Assembly (NCBI GenBank): GCA_039720395.1
Contig: CM077832.1
Location: forward strand, 19,129,850-19,193,849
Direction: 5' to 3'
DNA: 64,000 nucleotides
DNA from: Liquidambar formosana
Taxonomy: Eukaryota; Streptophyta; Magnoliopsida; Saxifragales; Altingiaceae
The position numbers were made by a program, and so were the translations under genes. Shown in pieces: positions 35,065 to 45,800 of this stretch. The notes under the pieces are model-generated. The model was not told the origin of the DNA. It searched no databases and was given only the letters and a program-made list of their open reading frames with translations. Within the stretch, counting starts at the first letter, position 1. The number at the start of each line of letters is the position of its first letter.

Positions 35065-35201
35065 TCGACATTAATTTCATCTAATATAATGTCTGAAAAA
35101 TATCTTTTATCTCGAAGGATAGTGTGAGTTGTGGAACTGTCTGCTAGACATATATCTCCAGCAGTCATCTCGAAATTGAATAATTCATTATCAAGATCCA
35201 T
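35065..35201 (-). pseudogene. Copia family A protease-region fragment
   Basis: The frame running down from 35201 reads ELFNFEMTAGDICLADSSTTHTILRDKRYF. The D-S-(S/A)-T block matches the active site of copia aspartic protease (DSGA/DSAT in relatives). The frame stops being copia at the Mutator-like element (TSD 35056-35064) and picks up at 33282 with ISGPANLIDG. Confidence 0.85.
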
Positions 35202-35329
35202 ACCTTTTCATGAAAATATATAAATTTAAGTTTAAAAATAAATAGACAAATAGATAAAATATGAAAACCAAATGCATATGAAATGATATTTTTATTGATA
35301 ATAAGAAAATAGAAAAAAAAGTAACAACG

Positions 35330-35900
35330 TTAATTGATGTGGATATTTCCATCACCAGTCAAATGGTCAATTTTTCCATTAGGCTCTTCAAAGAAGTCTG
35401 AAACATCTAAATGAGTTATATCCACGGGGTCATTGTGATCAATAAAAGTTGTTTCTACTTTCTTGCCCTTCTCCTTGATTGAGACTTGATAAAGTTTGAC
35501 CAAATGGTCAGGCGTACGATAGGTACGCAACTAATGCCCTTTCATACCACAACTAAAGCAAATATTTTCATACTACTCAGGCCTTTTATTTTTCTCTCTT
35601 TCTTGTTTGGCCTTATTGGTGAATCACTTCTAGTGGTATGATGTGGTTTTATTGTTGTAACCACCTAAATAATTATAACCATCACATTATGAATAATTAT
35701 TTTGCCCACGACCGCGACCACGCCCGCGACTATGACCATGTCCGCAACCTCGTCCACAACTACGAGATGATGTTGCATTCACTTCAGGGAATGTTGCAGA
35801 ACCAATTGGATGGGATTGGTGATTTTTCAGTAAAAGCTCGTTGTTTTGTTCAGCAACAAGAAGACATGATATCAATTCAGAATATTTTGAAAATCTATGC
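35330..35900 (-). pseudogene. Copia family A gag C-terminus with damaged zinc knuckle
   Basis: On the minus strand, about 35875-35687 gives a tail rich in Gly, Arg and His (GRGCGHGHSRGRGRGRG), the basic RNA-binding stretch before the knuckle. At about 35575-35528 a CFSCGMKGH block is the CCHC knuckle, but a stop follows the His and the last Cys is Tyr (RTYR). The frame 35530-35330 continues with KLYQVSIKEKGKKVETTFIDHNDP. An intact gag would package the element RNA. Confidence 0.85.
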
Positions 35901-35908
35901 TCTCGATA

Positions 35909-36376
35909 TCACTGCTGCAGGAGCACATTCGAAGCGTGAAATGTAGAATATGTTTTTTCTAACTTGTCTTCTTCTGTTACTTTTTCTCCACACAATTTCA
36001 ATTGGGAGCTAATTTTGAATAGTGCTAAGTTATACTCAGCAATTGTTTTGAAATCTTGCAACCTCAAGGGCATCCAGTCATAACGAGCTTTTGGAAGAAT
36101 GATAGTTTTTTGGTAGTCATATCTATCTTTCAAGTCATTCCATAGGGCAAGAGGGTCCTTTACCGTGAGATATTTTGTTTTTAACCCCTCATTAAGGTGA
36201 TGGCAAAGAAAAATCAATGCTTTGGCGCAATCCTGCATGGACGCTTGATTTTCTTGCTGAATTATATTACCCAAATTCATTGTAGTAAAATGAATTTCAG
36301 CATCAAGAATTCAAGACAAATAATTATTTCCCGAGATATCAAGGGCAGCAAACTCAAGTTTCGTAAGGTGTGACAT
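35909..36376 (-). pseudogene. Copia family A gag N-terminal/UBN2-like domain
   Basis: The start codon at 36376 opens MSHLTKLEFAALDISGNNYLS, then a stop (TGA, 36311-36313) stands where gag proteins of this lineage have Trp. The frame resumes with ILDAEIHF and runs through LWNDLKDRYDYQKTIILPKARYDW to LKLCGEKVTEEDKLEKTYSTFHASN, the typical copia gag core. So the product would be cut at 21 residues. The assignment to gag is secure. Confidence 0.92.
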
Positions 36377-36682
36377 TGTCGGAGTGCTATAATTATATGT
36401 CAAAATAAAATAATATTTTGTTAATATATGAATAAATCAAAACATTTAAGGAAGCACGTAAATTTTATAAATGCTAAATTCCTTATGATTTATCATGAGA
36501 TCATTAGTGAAATATGAAAATGCATATTTCAATACAAAGGGAGTACAAAACATATTTAATTAAAAGTCGTTTGGATTATAAATTAAACATACTACATTGA
36601 ATTGGCATATAAATATACACATAAATTAAAAAACGACAAGAAAACAACTGGATTAAATTAAGACATTATTTAAAATTTGTCT

Positions 36683-36880
36683 AAAACTTCAGGTTTTCAA
36701 ATTTGTCTCTTACTTCAGGAAGAGAACAGATGAATAATAACTTTTATTATAGAAAACTTCAGGTTTTCAGATCTTTCTCTTACTTCAGGAAGAGAAGATG
36801 AATCGTTACCATTTTTCCTTTTTAATTATAAAACTTCAGGTTTTATTTTTAAATCTTCTCTTGCTTCAGGAAGAGAAGAT
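36683..36880. repeat. Leader tandem repeat of copia family A, three units
   Basis: AAAACTTCAGGTTTT recurs at 36683, 36753 and 36830 (periods 70 and 77). Each unit carries a short hairpin TCTCTT/AAGAGA around (A/G)CTTCAGG. It lies in the untranslated leader between the 5' LTR and gag. Confidence 0.88.
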
Positions 36881-37208
36881 GGACATTCCTCCATTCGAGA
36901 TATAGAATTTAGATTGAAAAATTAACAAGAAGCAAAACTTATAACATAGCAGTAAATATTAATGCAAATATAATTTCTATGTTAGATTATTAACATGGAT
37001 GCAAAAACCAACCTTGTTAAATAAAATTTATCACTATGAAATCAGCATGCTAATAGTGATCAAAATAAATGATTTACTATAAAAACATGGTAAGTATAGA
37101 AGATGAATATATATGTATGTAACTCACCACAACGAAATTAGTTAAGAAAGGAAATGGCAATAGTATGATATTGCTCACAAAATCCTTGAGCAATTCGTGC
37201 TGATAACG

Positions 37209-37435
37209 TGTTGTGAAATAAAAGAGGATAAGAATTTAAGCCTATAAAAATTGAATAAAGAAAAACTTCTCTTCCGTATCTTATTCATGCATTAAAAGCC
37301 TCTTTTTATAGGCTTAATATGTTGAGACTCTTAAAGTAAGAAAAGGCAAACGTATGGCTTAATTCCCTTAGCAATTGAAACCGATGAAATAAAGAGAGTG
37401 GTGGTCATCCACCAATAATTCTTACATTTACAACA
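37209..37435 (-). repeat. Copia family A 5' LTR
   Basis: A 227-bp partner of 17963-18189, with the TSD TTCTC at 37436-37440. Confidence 0.95.
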
Positions 37436-37508
37436 TTCTCATCTTTTTTTGGAAGAACAAACACTACATTGGGAAGTAGAATCCACGAATAGTTCAGAAA
37501 ACCTTCTA

Positions 37509-37780
37509 CTCCCTCCGTTCTAAATTATCAGACTCATTTTCTTTTTAAATGTTTCATAATTATTGTCACATTCCAAAAGTTGATGTTTTCCTTTTTTTTT
37601 TTCTTTTTTTTTTCCTAAGATACTTTTAAAATGGTATTTTCTCTTTTTCTAATATTTGATACGCTTAAGGGTAAAATTAGAATGTTAAAACATATGTATT
37701 GATGTAAAAGCATTTAATAGAATTTTTTTAAAAAAACGTGTTTTTTTCCAAAGGGGATGAAGAATTAGAAAGGGATGGAG
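37509..37780. mobile_element. Stowaway-like MITE
   Basis: The left end CTCCCTCCGTTCTAAATTA and right end GAATTAGAAAGGGATGGAG are imperfect inverted repeats flanked by TA (37507-37508 and 37781-37782), as in Tc1/mariner Stowaway MITEs. The element is 272 bp and AT-rich. Confidence 0.75.
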
Positions 37781-37782
37781 TA

Positions 37783-39011
37783 CATCTTTGCAAGTGAAGC
37801 AAAGCTTCAAAGGTATCTTAAGAAAGAAAGAAAGAAAGGAAGAGAGAGAGTGTTATACATTTATCCAAATAAAAGAAAAAAAGAAAAGAGTGTAATCCCA
37901 AGTGTACGTATTTATTTCTTTTTTTCTCTCTCCTTTCATTATTTTTGGTTTTTTATTTTTATATTTTTATTGCTGAGATATTTTCAATCGGTTTTATTAA
38001 CAATTTCAAAGAGAATTCAGTAAAGGTTTCTTTAAAAATTACAATGATTTTGGCTTTGTACGTTCTATCCTGAAAGCGATTTGCTGAGAGCCCCCTGCAA
38101 ACTCAATTTGAGCACAGTTTTATGAAAGACGGTTGTAGGTCAAATTTGGATTTCAGATTTTCCAACACCTTATGGCATGGTTTCATTGTGGGACCCTTCA
38201 ATAGATCACTATGACACTATTGCACCTCTCCCAACCTTATCGTATCCCTGACCGTGTCCCACTACTTCAGATATTCATCCGTAGTACGCGTGTCTTCCGA
38301 AGGCCTCCAACCCTTTATCTTTTTGGTCAGTGGACTACTCTTTCGGTTAATCTTAATCCCTAAGGCTAGAAGTAGGCCATGCACTGCATTTTCGTATGGT
38401 GTTAATGATCTTTTCCCTTCATTTGTTTGTTTGCTGTGGTTTTATGCATCAATTTGAAAGGAGGCAACATGCAGGATTCACAACCATGACTTCAACTTTA
38501 AATTACCTTTGCCTATAAAACCAGCTGCTCAAAGTTTTACACTTATCTTTATAAGCAGAGTTAAACAAGCTGAATTAACTTTAATAAATTGACCAAATTT
38601 TAATTGGAGAACTTGACTTTGTTGTTAAAACAGACCTACTCACCGTTGAAAGCCTAAGGAGAAGCTAGTTATAAAAATATAGGATGACACCAAGTGATTA
38701 TAGGGAGAGTTAGGAACACAAGTGACTTTACTTATATTTGATATAGAAAAACGCTTTCATGATAATATAATTGTTTTACAATGATGGACATTCAAATAAG
38801 TGAACATATATTTAGATAAACAAAATATGTACCGGATATCCTAGACAATCACAATTGTCCATGGCAATACGCATCCGTGTGTGAAATATTATATCCGGCA
38901 TGTGTTGTCCACGGATAGACGTGATCGTGTATGATAGTATAGGATATCCCACACAAGAATAGCTGGCCATACATATAGGGTCAGCATCAAGGACTTACTT
39001 TTTATCTTACG
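37783..39011. other. Spacer, no gene recognised
   Basis: Mostly AT-rich DNA with a purine-rich tract (37818-37890). The part 38060-38460 is less AT-rich, but no conserved protein can be read. A small inverted-repeat element may lie at 38834-38949. Confidence 0.5.
38834..38949. mobile_element. Possible small inverted-repeat element
   Basis: GGATATCCTA at 38834-38843 and TAGGATATCC at 38940-38949 are inverted, and the pairing extends imperfectly inward (GACAATCAC against related text). No clear TSD is visible. Confidence 0.35.
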
Positions 39012-39586
39012 CTGTGTTTGGTTGAGAGGATGGAAAGGGGGAAGGAAAGGAAAGGAGAAAGGAATGGAAAACCCTTCCCTAGGGAAAGGAAATCTTCTTT
39101 CCTTCCTGTTGTTTGGTAAGGAGGATGGAAAGAGGCTTTCTTTCCTTCCTCTTTGTTTGGTAAGAAGGAAGATGAAGAGGAAGGAAAAAGGGTTAAAAGA
39201 TATATTTTACCATATTACCCTCGTAGAGGAAATACAATTTTTTTTTTTGGGCAGTTGGTTTTTTTTTTTTTTTTTTTTTAAATTATTTAATTCCCAAACA
39301 GATTAATGCAATTTTTATAGGGAGACATATTGCTAGTGGATTGTTGCTTCCACGGCACCACCATCACTTTATACATCATTTGTGAGTAAAAAAAACGATA
39401 AAAAAAAAAAGGGAAAGGGTGCAGCTGGAGAAGGGTTCTTCAGCCCACAACGGTTGTCGGTGCTTCGTCGGAAAAAAGAGAGAGATAAGAAGGGAGGAGG
39501 GAAAAAGGGGATCGTGATGCCAGCGAATTTTGCTTTGGCCTCCTCAGCTATTCAAAGGCCATCGGCCACACCTCCGGTGATGAAGC

Positions 39587-39620
<34 letters not shown>

Positions 39621-40230
39621 AGCAACCACAGTAAAGGTGTTTGGATCTGAGTTGCCAATGATGGCACTTGGCTCGAACGGTGGTGGACTCGACGGCGGTG
39701 GAGTTGGGTTTCATGGAGATGGCGATGAAGGGTGTTTGGATCTGAGTTGCCGATGATGGCTCTCAAAGGCCACACCATTTTTTCTGGTGATGAAGTCAAA
39801 AAAAAAAAAAAAAAGGCAACCACATCTGCCATTTTTTTCGGTGAAGAAGATGAAGCAGTAGCAGCAGCAACCGCCGACGCCACGACTGCCATGGGTTTGA
39901 CCAAACCCCCATCCCAACCTCCCTTTGCACCCACTGACAGCCGGCGAGATGAAGCAATCCTCCATTTTTTCCGGCGAATCTCCGCTGAAGCACCCCCATA
40001 GCCATTCAAGGGTATTTTGGTCACTTCTATTTCTTGGCTGCCTTTTCATCCACTTTTCCGCCCGTTTTTGGGCGGATTGAAAATGGTGGGCGGGAACGGA
40101 AAGGGTGTCCTCCCTGTTTTCGTTTCCCTCCTGTTTTCCCTCCCAACCAAACAAGGGATTTTGCATCCTTCCCTCCCCTTTTCCGTCCCCCCCTTTCCTT
40201 CCCTCCCCTTTTCCACCCAACCAAACACAG
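39012..40230. mobile_element. Non-autonomous TIR element (hAT/Harbinger-like?), G/A-rich
   Basis: CTGTGTTTGGTTG at 39012-39024 is the exact inverse of CAACCAAACACAG at 40218-40230, and purine-rich text next to it pairs with pyrimidine-rich text at the other end. The interior has a duplicated unit (CAAAGGCCA...GTGATGAAG followed by a long A run and GTGTTTGGATCTGAGTTGCC) at about 39553-39665 and 39732-39825. Open frames here come from low-complexity sequence. The TSD is unclear (CTTA near both ends). Confidence 0.6.
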
Positions 40231-41187
40231 GCTTAATTTTTACATTTTTTCTGATTTATCAAATAGTGAATAGTGTTCGTTCATGTTACCTTTTTGAAAT
40301 ATCATTGGATTTTGCGAATTCACTTAAGAATGAAGTGTAAAAATTAAATCTTTTAATCTTAACACACACACATATATATATATATATGTGTGTGTGTGTA
40401 AATATATATAAGATTTATGATTGGTGTTTCCTTATTATATTAATCTATACTTTATTTTTATTTTCAACAAGTCTCTAAGCATTGGAGTTTAAGATACGAC
40501 TATTCTCGGATCTCAAGCAGGATCATTAGACCCACTTGAGCGGTGATAACACCTAAGTAAAGACTCAAACATAGTTGTAAGTGGAATTGAAGTGGGACAC
40601 CTCTGCCTTTCTTGCCACAGGTGCCCAAGCCAACCAAACCAACTAACCCCCTTGGCATGGGTTGTTGTATCTAGTCTGATATGCTAAATTTTGTAGCAAA
40701 TGATAAGCATGTGAAAGTAGGGCCGGCCACAATGAGATTCGGTGTATAAAGATGAAAGCAACAATTCATTGACAGGTGATAGATACCTGGGGAAATGAGA
40801 GCTGTAACACCATCACATGCGTGCGGCGACAACTACAGCACAACACACATGATCCTATTTTCCAGCTCCCATATCCACTCTTCTTGTCCCTCTTTCCACG
40901 CCTAACCATTTTTCTTTTTCCTTTTCCCTTTTTTAGGGCAAGGCTACATTGAGGTTCCCGGGGCACTGCTATGATAAGGCTACAAGCTGTCCTCTTCACT
41001 TTTAACACAATTCTCGTGCAAGTCCTAATCGAGTGTTGATATAAGTTATATTAATTCTATACATTAGTTCATTGGTTTAATGTATTTCATAACTTATAAT
41101 GTATTTCATAACTTATACATAATGTATAATTTACAATGTAGATGTTAATATAAATTATATCATCACGTGGTTATTTAATCATCATTT

Positions 41188-41222
<35 letters not shown>

Positions 41223-41591
41223 GAGAGAGATAATATTAGCTATTAGCTGTCCTCTTCACTTTAACACAATTCCCGTATGAATCTCAGTTCAGGTAGAGCA
41301 CATCAACATTTATAATTTGAGCAAAAAGATTCTACCAATTGATCAGACGCCTTGGGTTAAAGTTAAAACTGGTTAGGTAAATTTCACATTCTCAAATTTT
41401 GAGTAGCTCCATCGAAATCCCAAAGAATGAGACTCCTTTTCTCCTCAAAAAATATATATATATTTTGGGTTTGGATATTTGAACCGAAAACTTCACCCAT
41501 ACAAGAGGACATAGGTGCCACCACGCTACAAAGTCATTTATAAAAAATGAAAATTTAAAACACAATGTCCTCATTCTTGTTTCCAAGGTTT

Positions 41592-41633
<42 letters not shown>

Positions 41634-42849
41634 CGTCCATTATTTTGGACATATAATACAAGTATTAACCTTATTAAGTCGAGGCCATCCTATAGGTAAT
41701 ATAATAATTCAGCAATAAAATATGTTCAAAATTGACCCCAAAAAAAAATTGGTTAAGTACTGTTTGATAAGAGATTGAGGAAAATCAAATTTTAATTGGC
41801 ACATATTAGCAAACCTCGAAGCGTTTTCTTAATGAAAATTTATATGTAAACCATAAAAGATCCTCTATGGAAAGGGAGAGCAATCTCTCGAGAATTATAC
41901 AATATCTCCCAAAATGGGAAAAAAGCTTATCAATAAGATTCATGATAAGGTGAAAAAGTTGAGAACTCCAAAGTAAAAGGTGGAACTCTTACTAGATATC
42001 TAAATCCAGGTCAGTGCAGCAAGATGTAGCACCAATGAAAGACCTCATAATAGCCTTTCTCATTACAATATGGGGGCCATATGGTTGTCTCTCTCTTTTT
42101 TTCTTTTCTTTTCTTTTTTTTTGGTGTGCATGTGTGGGGTACCACTAATATGAGGCAGAATGGCACATTCGGCCCTAATAAAGGTGTGGATTTGCAAAAA
42201 TATTGATTTAATTTAACTCCTCGTGTATATACTACAGGTATGTGTATATGTTCTATCGTTTGGCAAAAAAGAAAAAAAAATGGTTTTTTGACTTTAAAGA
42301 AAGCTCAAGAGAGCTAATGAATCATGATGAAGGAGAGCTCATAATGAAGGAAAATCTTGATAGCCTTTTCTTTGTTCCTTTTCCTATCCTCTTTAGTCTC
42401 TGGTTGCCTTGCAGTCGGATAGCCTTTCTTTTTTGTCCTTTTCATATCATTTTAAATCTCTGGTTGTATAACAACCATGTATTGCAATTATCTTAACCTC
42501 AAACCAATAATGAGGACATACTCAAAGATATAATGGGACCCAAGAACCACCAAATTCATGGAAAAGTGAAGCTGAAAGATGAAACTAAAGAAGGATACCT
42601 TTTCTTTTTGAAAACCTCCTCTCATTGCATTTCCAAAACTTTCACAAAACAAGTGAAGAATATCCAAACTACATTCCTAAGCAAAATATCAGAGAACAGG
42701 ATGAGACTTAAAACATGAACGGATTAGAGACAAACAATTAAACATACATAGAAAAACATGAAGAAGCTAATAGAATGAACAGACAGAAAAATCAACGAAC
42801 GCCACCACCACCACCAACACCACTACCACACCACTTACTTACTTTCTTG
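40231..42849. other. Spacer downstream of the receptor kinase gene
   Basis: No gene is seen. It includes a (CA)n(TA)n(TG)n palindromic microsatellite (40362-40397), (GA)n at about 41200-41230, a run of about 44 T (41588-41633), and a roughly 35-bp phrase AGCTGTCCTCTTCACTTTAA repeated at 40985 and 41245. The 3' UTR of the gene lies just below 42849 on the minus strand, but its end cannot be set. Confidence 0.6.
40362..40397. repeat. Palindromic compound microsatellite
   Basis: (AC)n runs into (AT)n and then (GT)n, so the tract is self-complementary. Confidence 0.9.
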
Positions 42850-45800
42850 TCACCTCCCATCTGCGGATGTGAATGACTCGGCAAAGCCATAGGGCCGAGT
42901 GGGTATGCTGGTCTGAGTGTTGTCTCTGCTGGGAAGGAGCGAAGATGAAGACGACTCCATGTGGCTTCTACCTTCGTAAGCCTGCCACTTCTTAAGTGCT
43001 TGTGGCAAGGACATCTCAAGGTCAATGCCATACACGTCTTCTGAATTAAGGTCAGCTGGTTTCCAGAGCTCTACTAAAGAAGATAACACATTGACAGCAT
43101 GGCCCATGTCAGGCCTTTGATATGGCTCCCTCGCACAGCAGTGGCCTGCCAGCTCAGCAGCGGTGCTGACGCTTGCAAGAGTTTCCTCATTGAGGTCGAT
43201 TGTTGGGTCGATGGCCTTGCGGAATGAATCCTTGTTGATATGCATTCTTTTGAACCATGTTACTAGGTGCATACTCTCCTCGGGCTGGCTCTCGTCTAGC
43301 GCTTTTCTCCCTGTGATTAGCTCCATCAAAATCACCCCAAAACTGAAGACATCAACTTTAGTGGTCACTCGGCCAGTCACTACACAATCACAGCAAGAAA
43401 ACAAGACATTTATGTTAGAAATACCAACTTTGAACTTGAAAGAACATCTCACTAGTCCCAAAAAAAAAAAGGTAGAAAAAAAGGGCCTTGAAAGAACATC
43501 CAAAAATGAGCTGCGTACTCAATTAAGTGCCTATTTGGGATAGCCTCAGAGTAGAATTAGAAATAGAATCAGAAGCTAAATCAAAAACTGAATCAGAATC
43601 AGGGGGAGGCAGCTTGAGCAAATTGGCCTCAAAATCTATTTTGGACTTACAATTACTTTTCTCATTTTTTATCCAAACACTCTTAAAAGTGATTATGAGC
43701 CATCATAAGAGATTTTGGGCTTTCCAAAATCTCATCCAAACAGGCACTAAGTCAAGTGCTCATTTAAGAGAATAGATTGCAAAGAAGCTGAATAGAAAAA
43801 TATGCACATGATCAAGCCATAAAATAGTTTGAATTTGAACAGGGTCCAAGTAAACAAAAATAGTGTCTTTTTTTTGTAAAATAAAAGATCAGACAGCTAA
43901 ATTGGCAGTTTACAGTTAAGCTCAGAGTAGTTCCCTTATGAAGTTAGCAATAATATGCCAAAACTTCGGCTAGCAGCAACTGATATATTTATAAAATAAT
44001 TACCATAAAATAAATTAATAATAAATAAATAACCAAATTCTGAATGAAATAATTCAGGGCATGTTAGTATAGATTCATTATTTTTAATTAAAAAAGCAAT
44101 GTGTTAATGATGATACAGCTAATATGAGAGTTCAACTAAGAAAACCATCAGTGAGGCTGATACATTTGATAGATCTCAATGCCAGCTATCAACTAATATG
44201 GTGTCGAAGTGTAGACCGGGCAATCATAACAATGAATTATTTATCTCATTGCAATTTCATCTCTTCACTTTCTCTGTCACTGTCTTAGCCTATCCTCTGT
44301 TAGAATAGGTTCAAGAAAATGATAACAAATATTATCATAAAACCGAAAGAAACTTCACTATGCAATTCTAGCATGAAATTAGTTTGACAATTTTTCTAAA
44401 ACTGTGAATACTTTGGGTGCAGAGTTTGCAGGGAAAACAAACTTTGAGGAAATTATCTTTCAGAAACAAGTTTTTTTTTTTTTTTTTTGTATTTAAATGT
44501 TTGCATTTTGCTTACAATACCAAGTAGTCTCCTCACAATTTATTTACTTACCCTTTTAATTATTTCTTGTGATGAGAAACAACTTTACCAGACGAAAAAA
44601 CAACAAAATCACGGGAAAGGACAAGAAGTCCTTCTAAATTCTAAATCAAGAGAGAAGAAAGCAAAAGAAGAAACAAAGGAGTACAAATCGAGAAACCGCC
44701 ACCCCATAAACCAGACCAAAAAAAAACAAGGCAGACAAAACTCATTTATTATTTGTTGGTTTCTTCAAGCCCAACAATTATCAATTTATCCACATGTAAA
44801 CGAATTTAAACCACAATTAAGCAACAAAGAATTTAGAACAAGAAATACCTGCATATTCTGGAGCCAAGTATCCAAAGGTTCCGGCAATTCTAGTCTCAAT
44901 TGAGCCTTTTCCCTCTGGAGCTAGACGCACAAGACCGAAATCTGCGACCTTAGCTCTCATATCATCTCCAAGAAGAATGTTAGAAGGCTTGAGGTCCCTG
45001 TGTATAAAGCTTTGATGGGCCAAACCATGGAGATACTCCACACCCCTAGCCACATCCAAGGCAATGGTCAACCTTTTCATCCATTCCAGTGGCTTCAACC
45101 CTTCTTCTGGCCAGTTGAAGATATGCCTACTGAGTGTTCCTTGAGGCATGTATTCATACACAAGAAGCCTCTCATTCCCATCCAAGCAGTACCCAAGAAG
45201 GGCAACAAGATGCCGGTGGCGAACCTTAGTCAAAACAGCAATCTCAGACTTGAACTCTGCTAGCCCCTTCCCAGCTATCACCCCGGATTCCATTCTCTTC
45301 ACCGCAATCTTTGTACCATCGTGCAATTCCCCTTTGTACACTGTCCCAAAACCTCCTCGTCCCAATATATTTTCTTCACTGAAATTATTCGTCACGTTCC
45401 TTAGGACTTGAATGGAAATCACCATGTTACCTGCCTCGACCATCTGGATGTCACTAGGCTCACTGCTAGGAAGAGTGTGGGTTTCACTAATTGCGCCAAC
45501 ACTAACACTTGAGCCTGCAACTGTGATCTTCACGCTATCATTATCAGACCCCGAATGGCGAGGATGAATCACCATTGCGTTTGGACTCTGCACTCTACCA
45601 AACCGTTTTTTTTTACTTTTGTACAGACAGAAAGCCAACAAACCAACCAAGAAAATCGCAACGACACCCCCAATTACAGAAAACACAACAATCCCAATTG
45701 AAATTGAAGATTTCTTGCCACCATTTTCAGAGCTGCCACTATTTTTAGAGATGGAAGGACCAGGTGACCCTTGAGAAGAAGCCCCTTGTGATTGAGTACT

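Larger units (their letters stand above)
17963..37435 (-). mobile_element. Old Ty1/copia element (family A), multiply interrupted
   Basis: Two direct 227-bp LTRs (17963-18189 and 37209-37435) bound the element, and a perfect 5-bp TSD TTCTC lies at 17958-17962 and 37436-37440. Orientation is minus: 5' LTR at right, then leader, gag, protease, integrase, RT and RNase H, a polypurine tract AAGGGGGAG (18190-18198), then the 3' LTR. Two later insertions (21293-32680 and 33283-35055) account for about 13.2 kb; without them the element is about 6.3 kb. I count 22 mismatches between the LTRs (about 10 percent), so it is old. All reading frames are broken. The primer-binding region (37188-37208) has TATCAG, but not a clean initiator-Met match. 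Confidence 0.95.

Noticed and set aside
38060..38460. Less AT-rich stretch that might hold an exon
   Set aside because: No conserved protein motif, splice signals or long frame could be supported.
39382..40224. Several overlapping open frames rich in Lys, Phe, Gly or Arg
   Set aside because: They arise from poly(A), GGAAGG and CCTTCC tracts of the TIR element on both strands; no conserved motif is seen.
45000..45411. Plus-strand frames opposite the kinase exon
   Set aside because: They are antisense shadows of the TMK1-like kinase domain.
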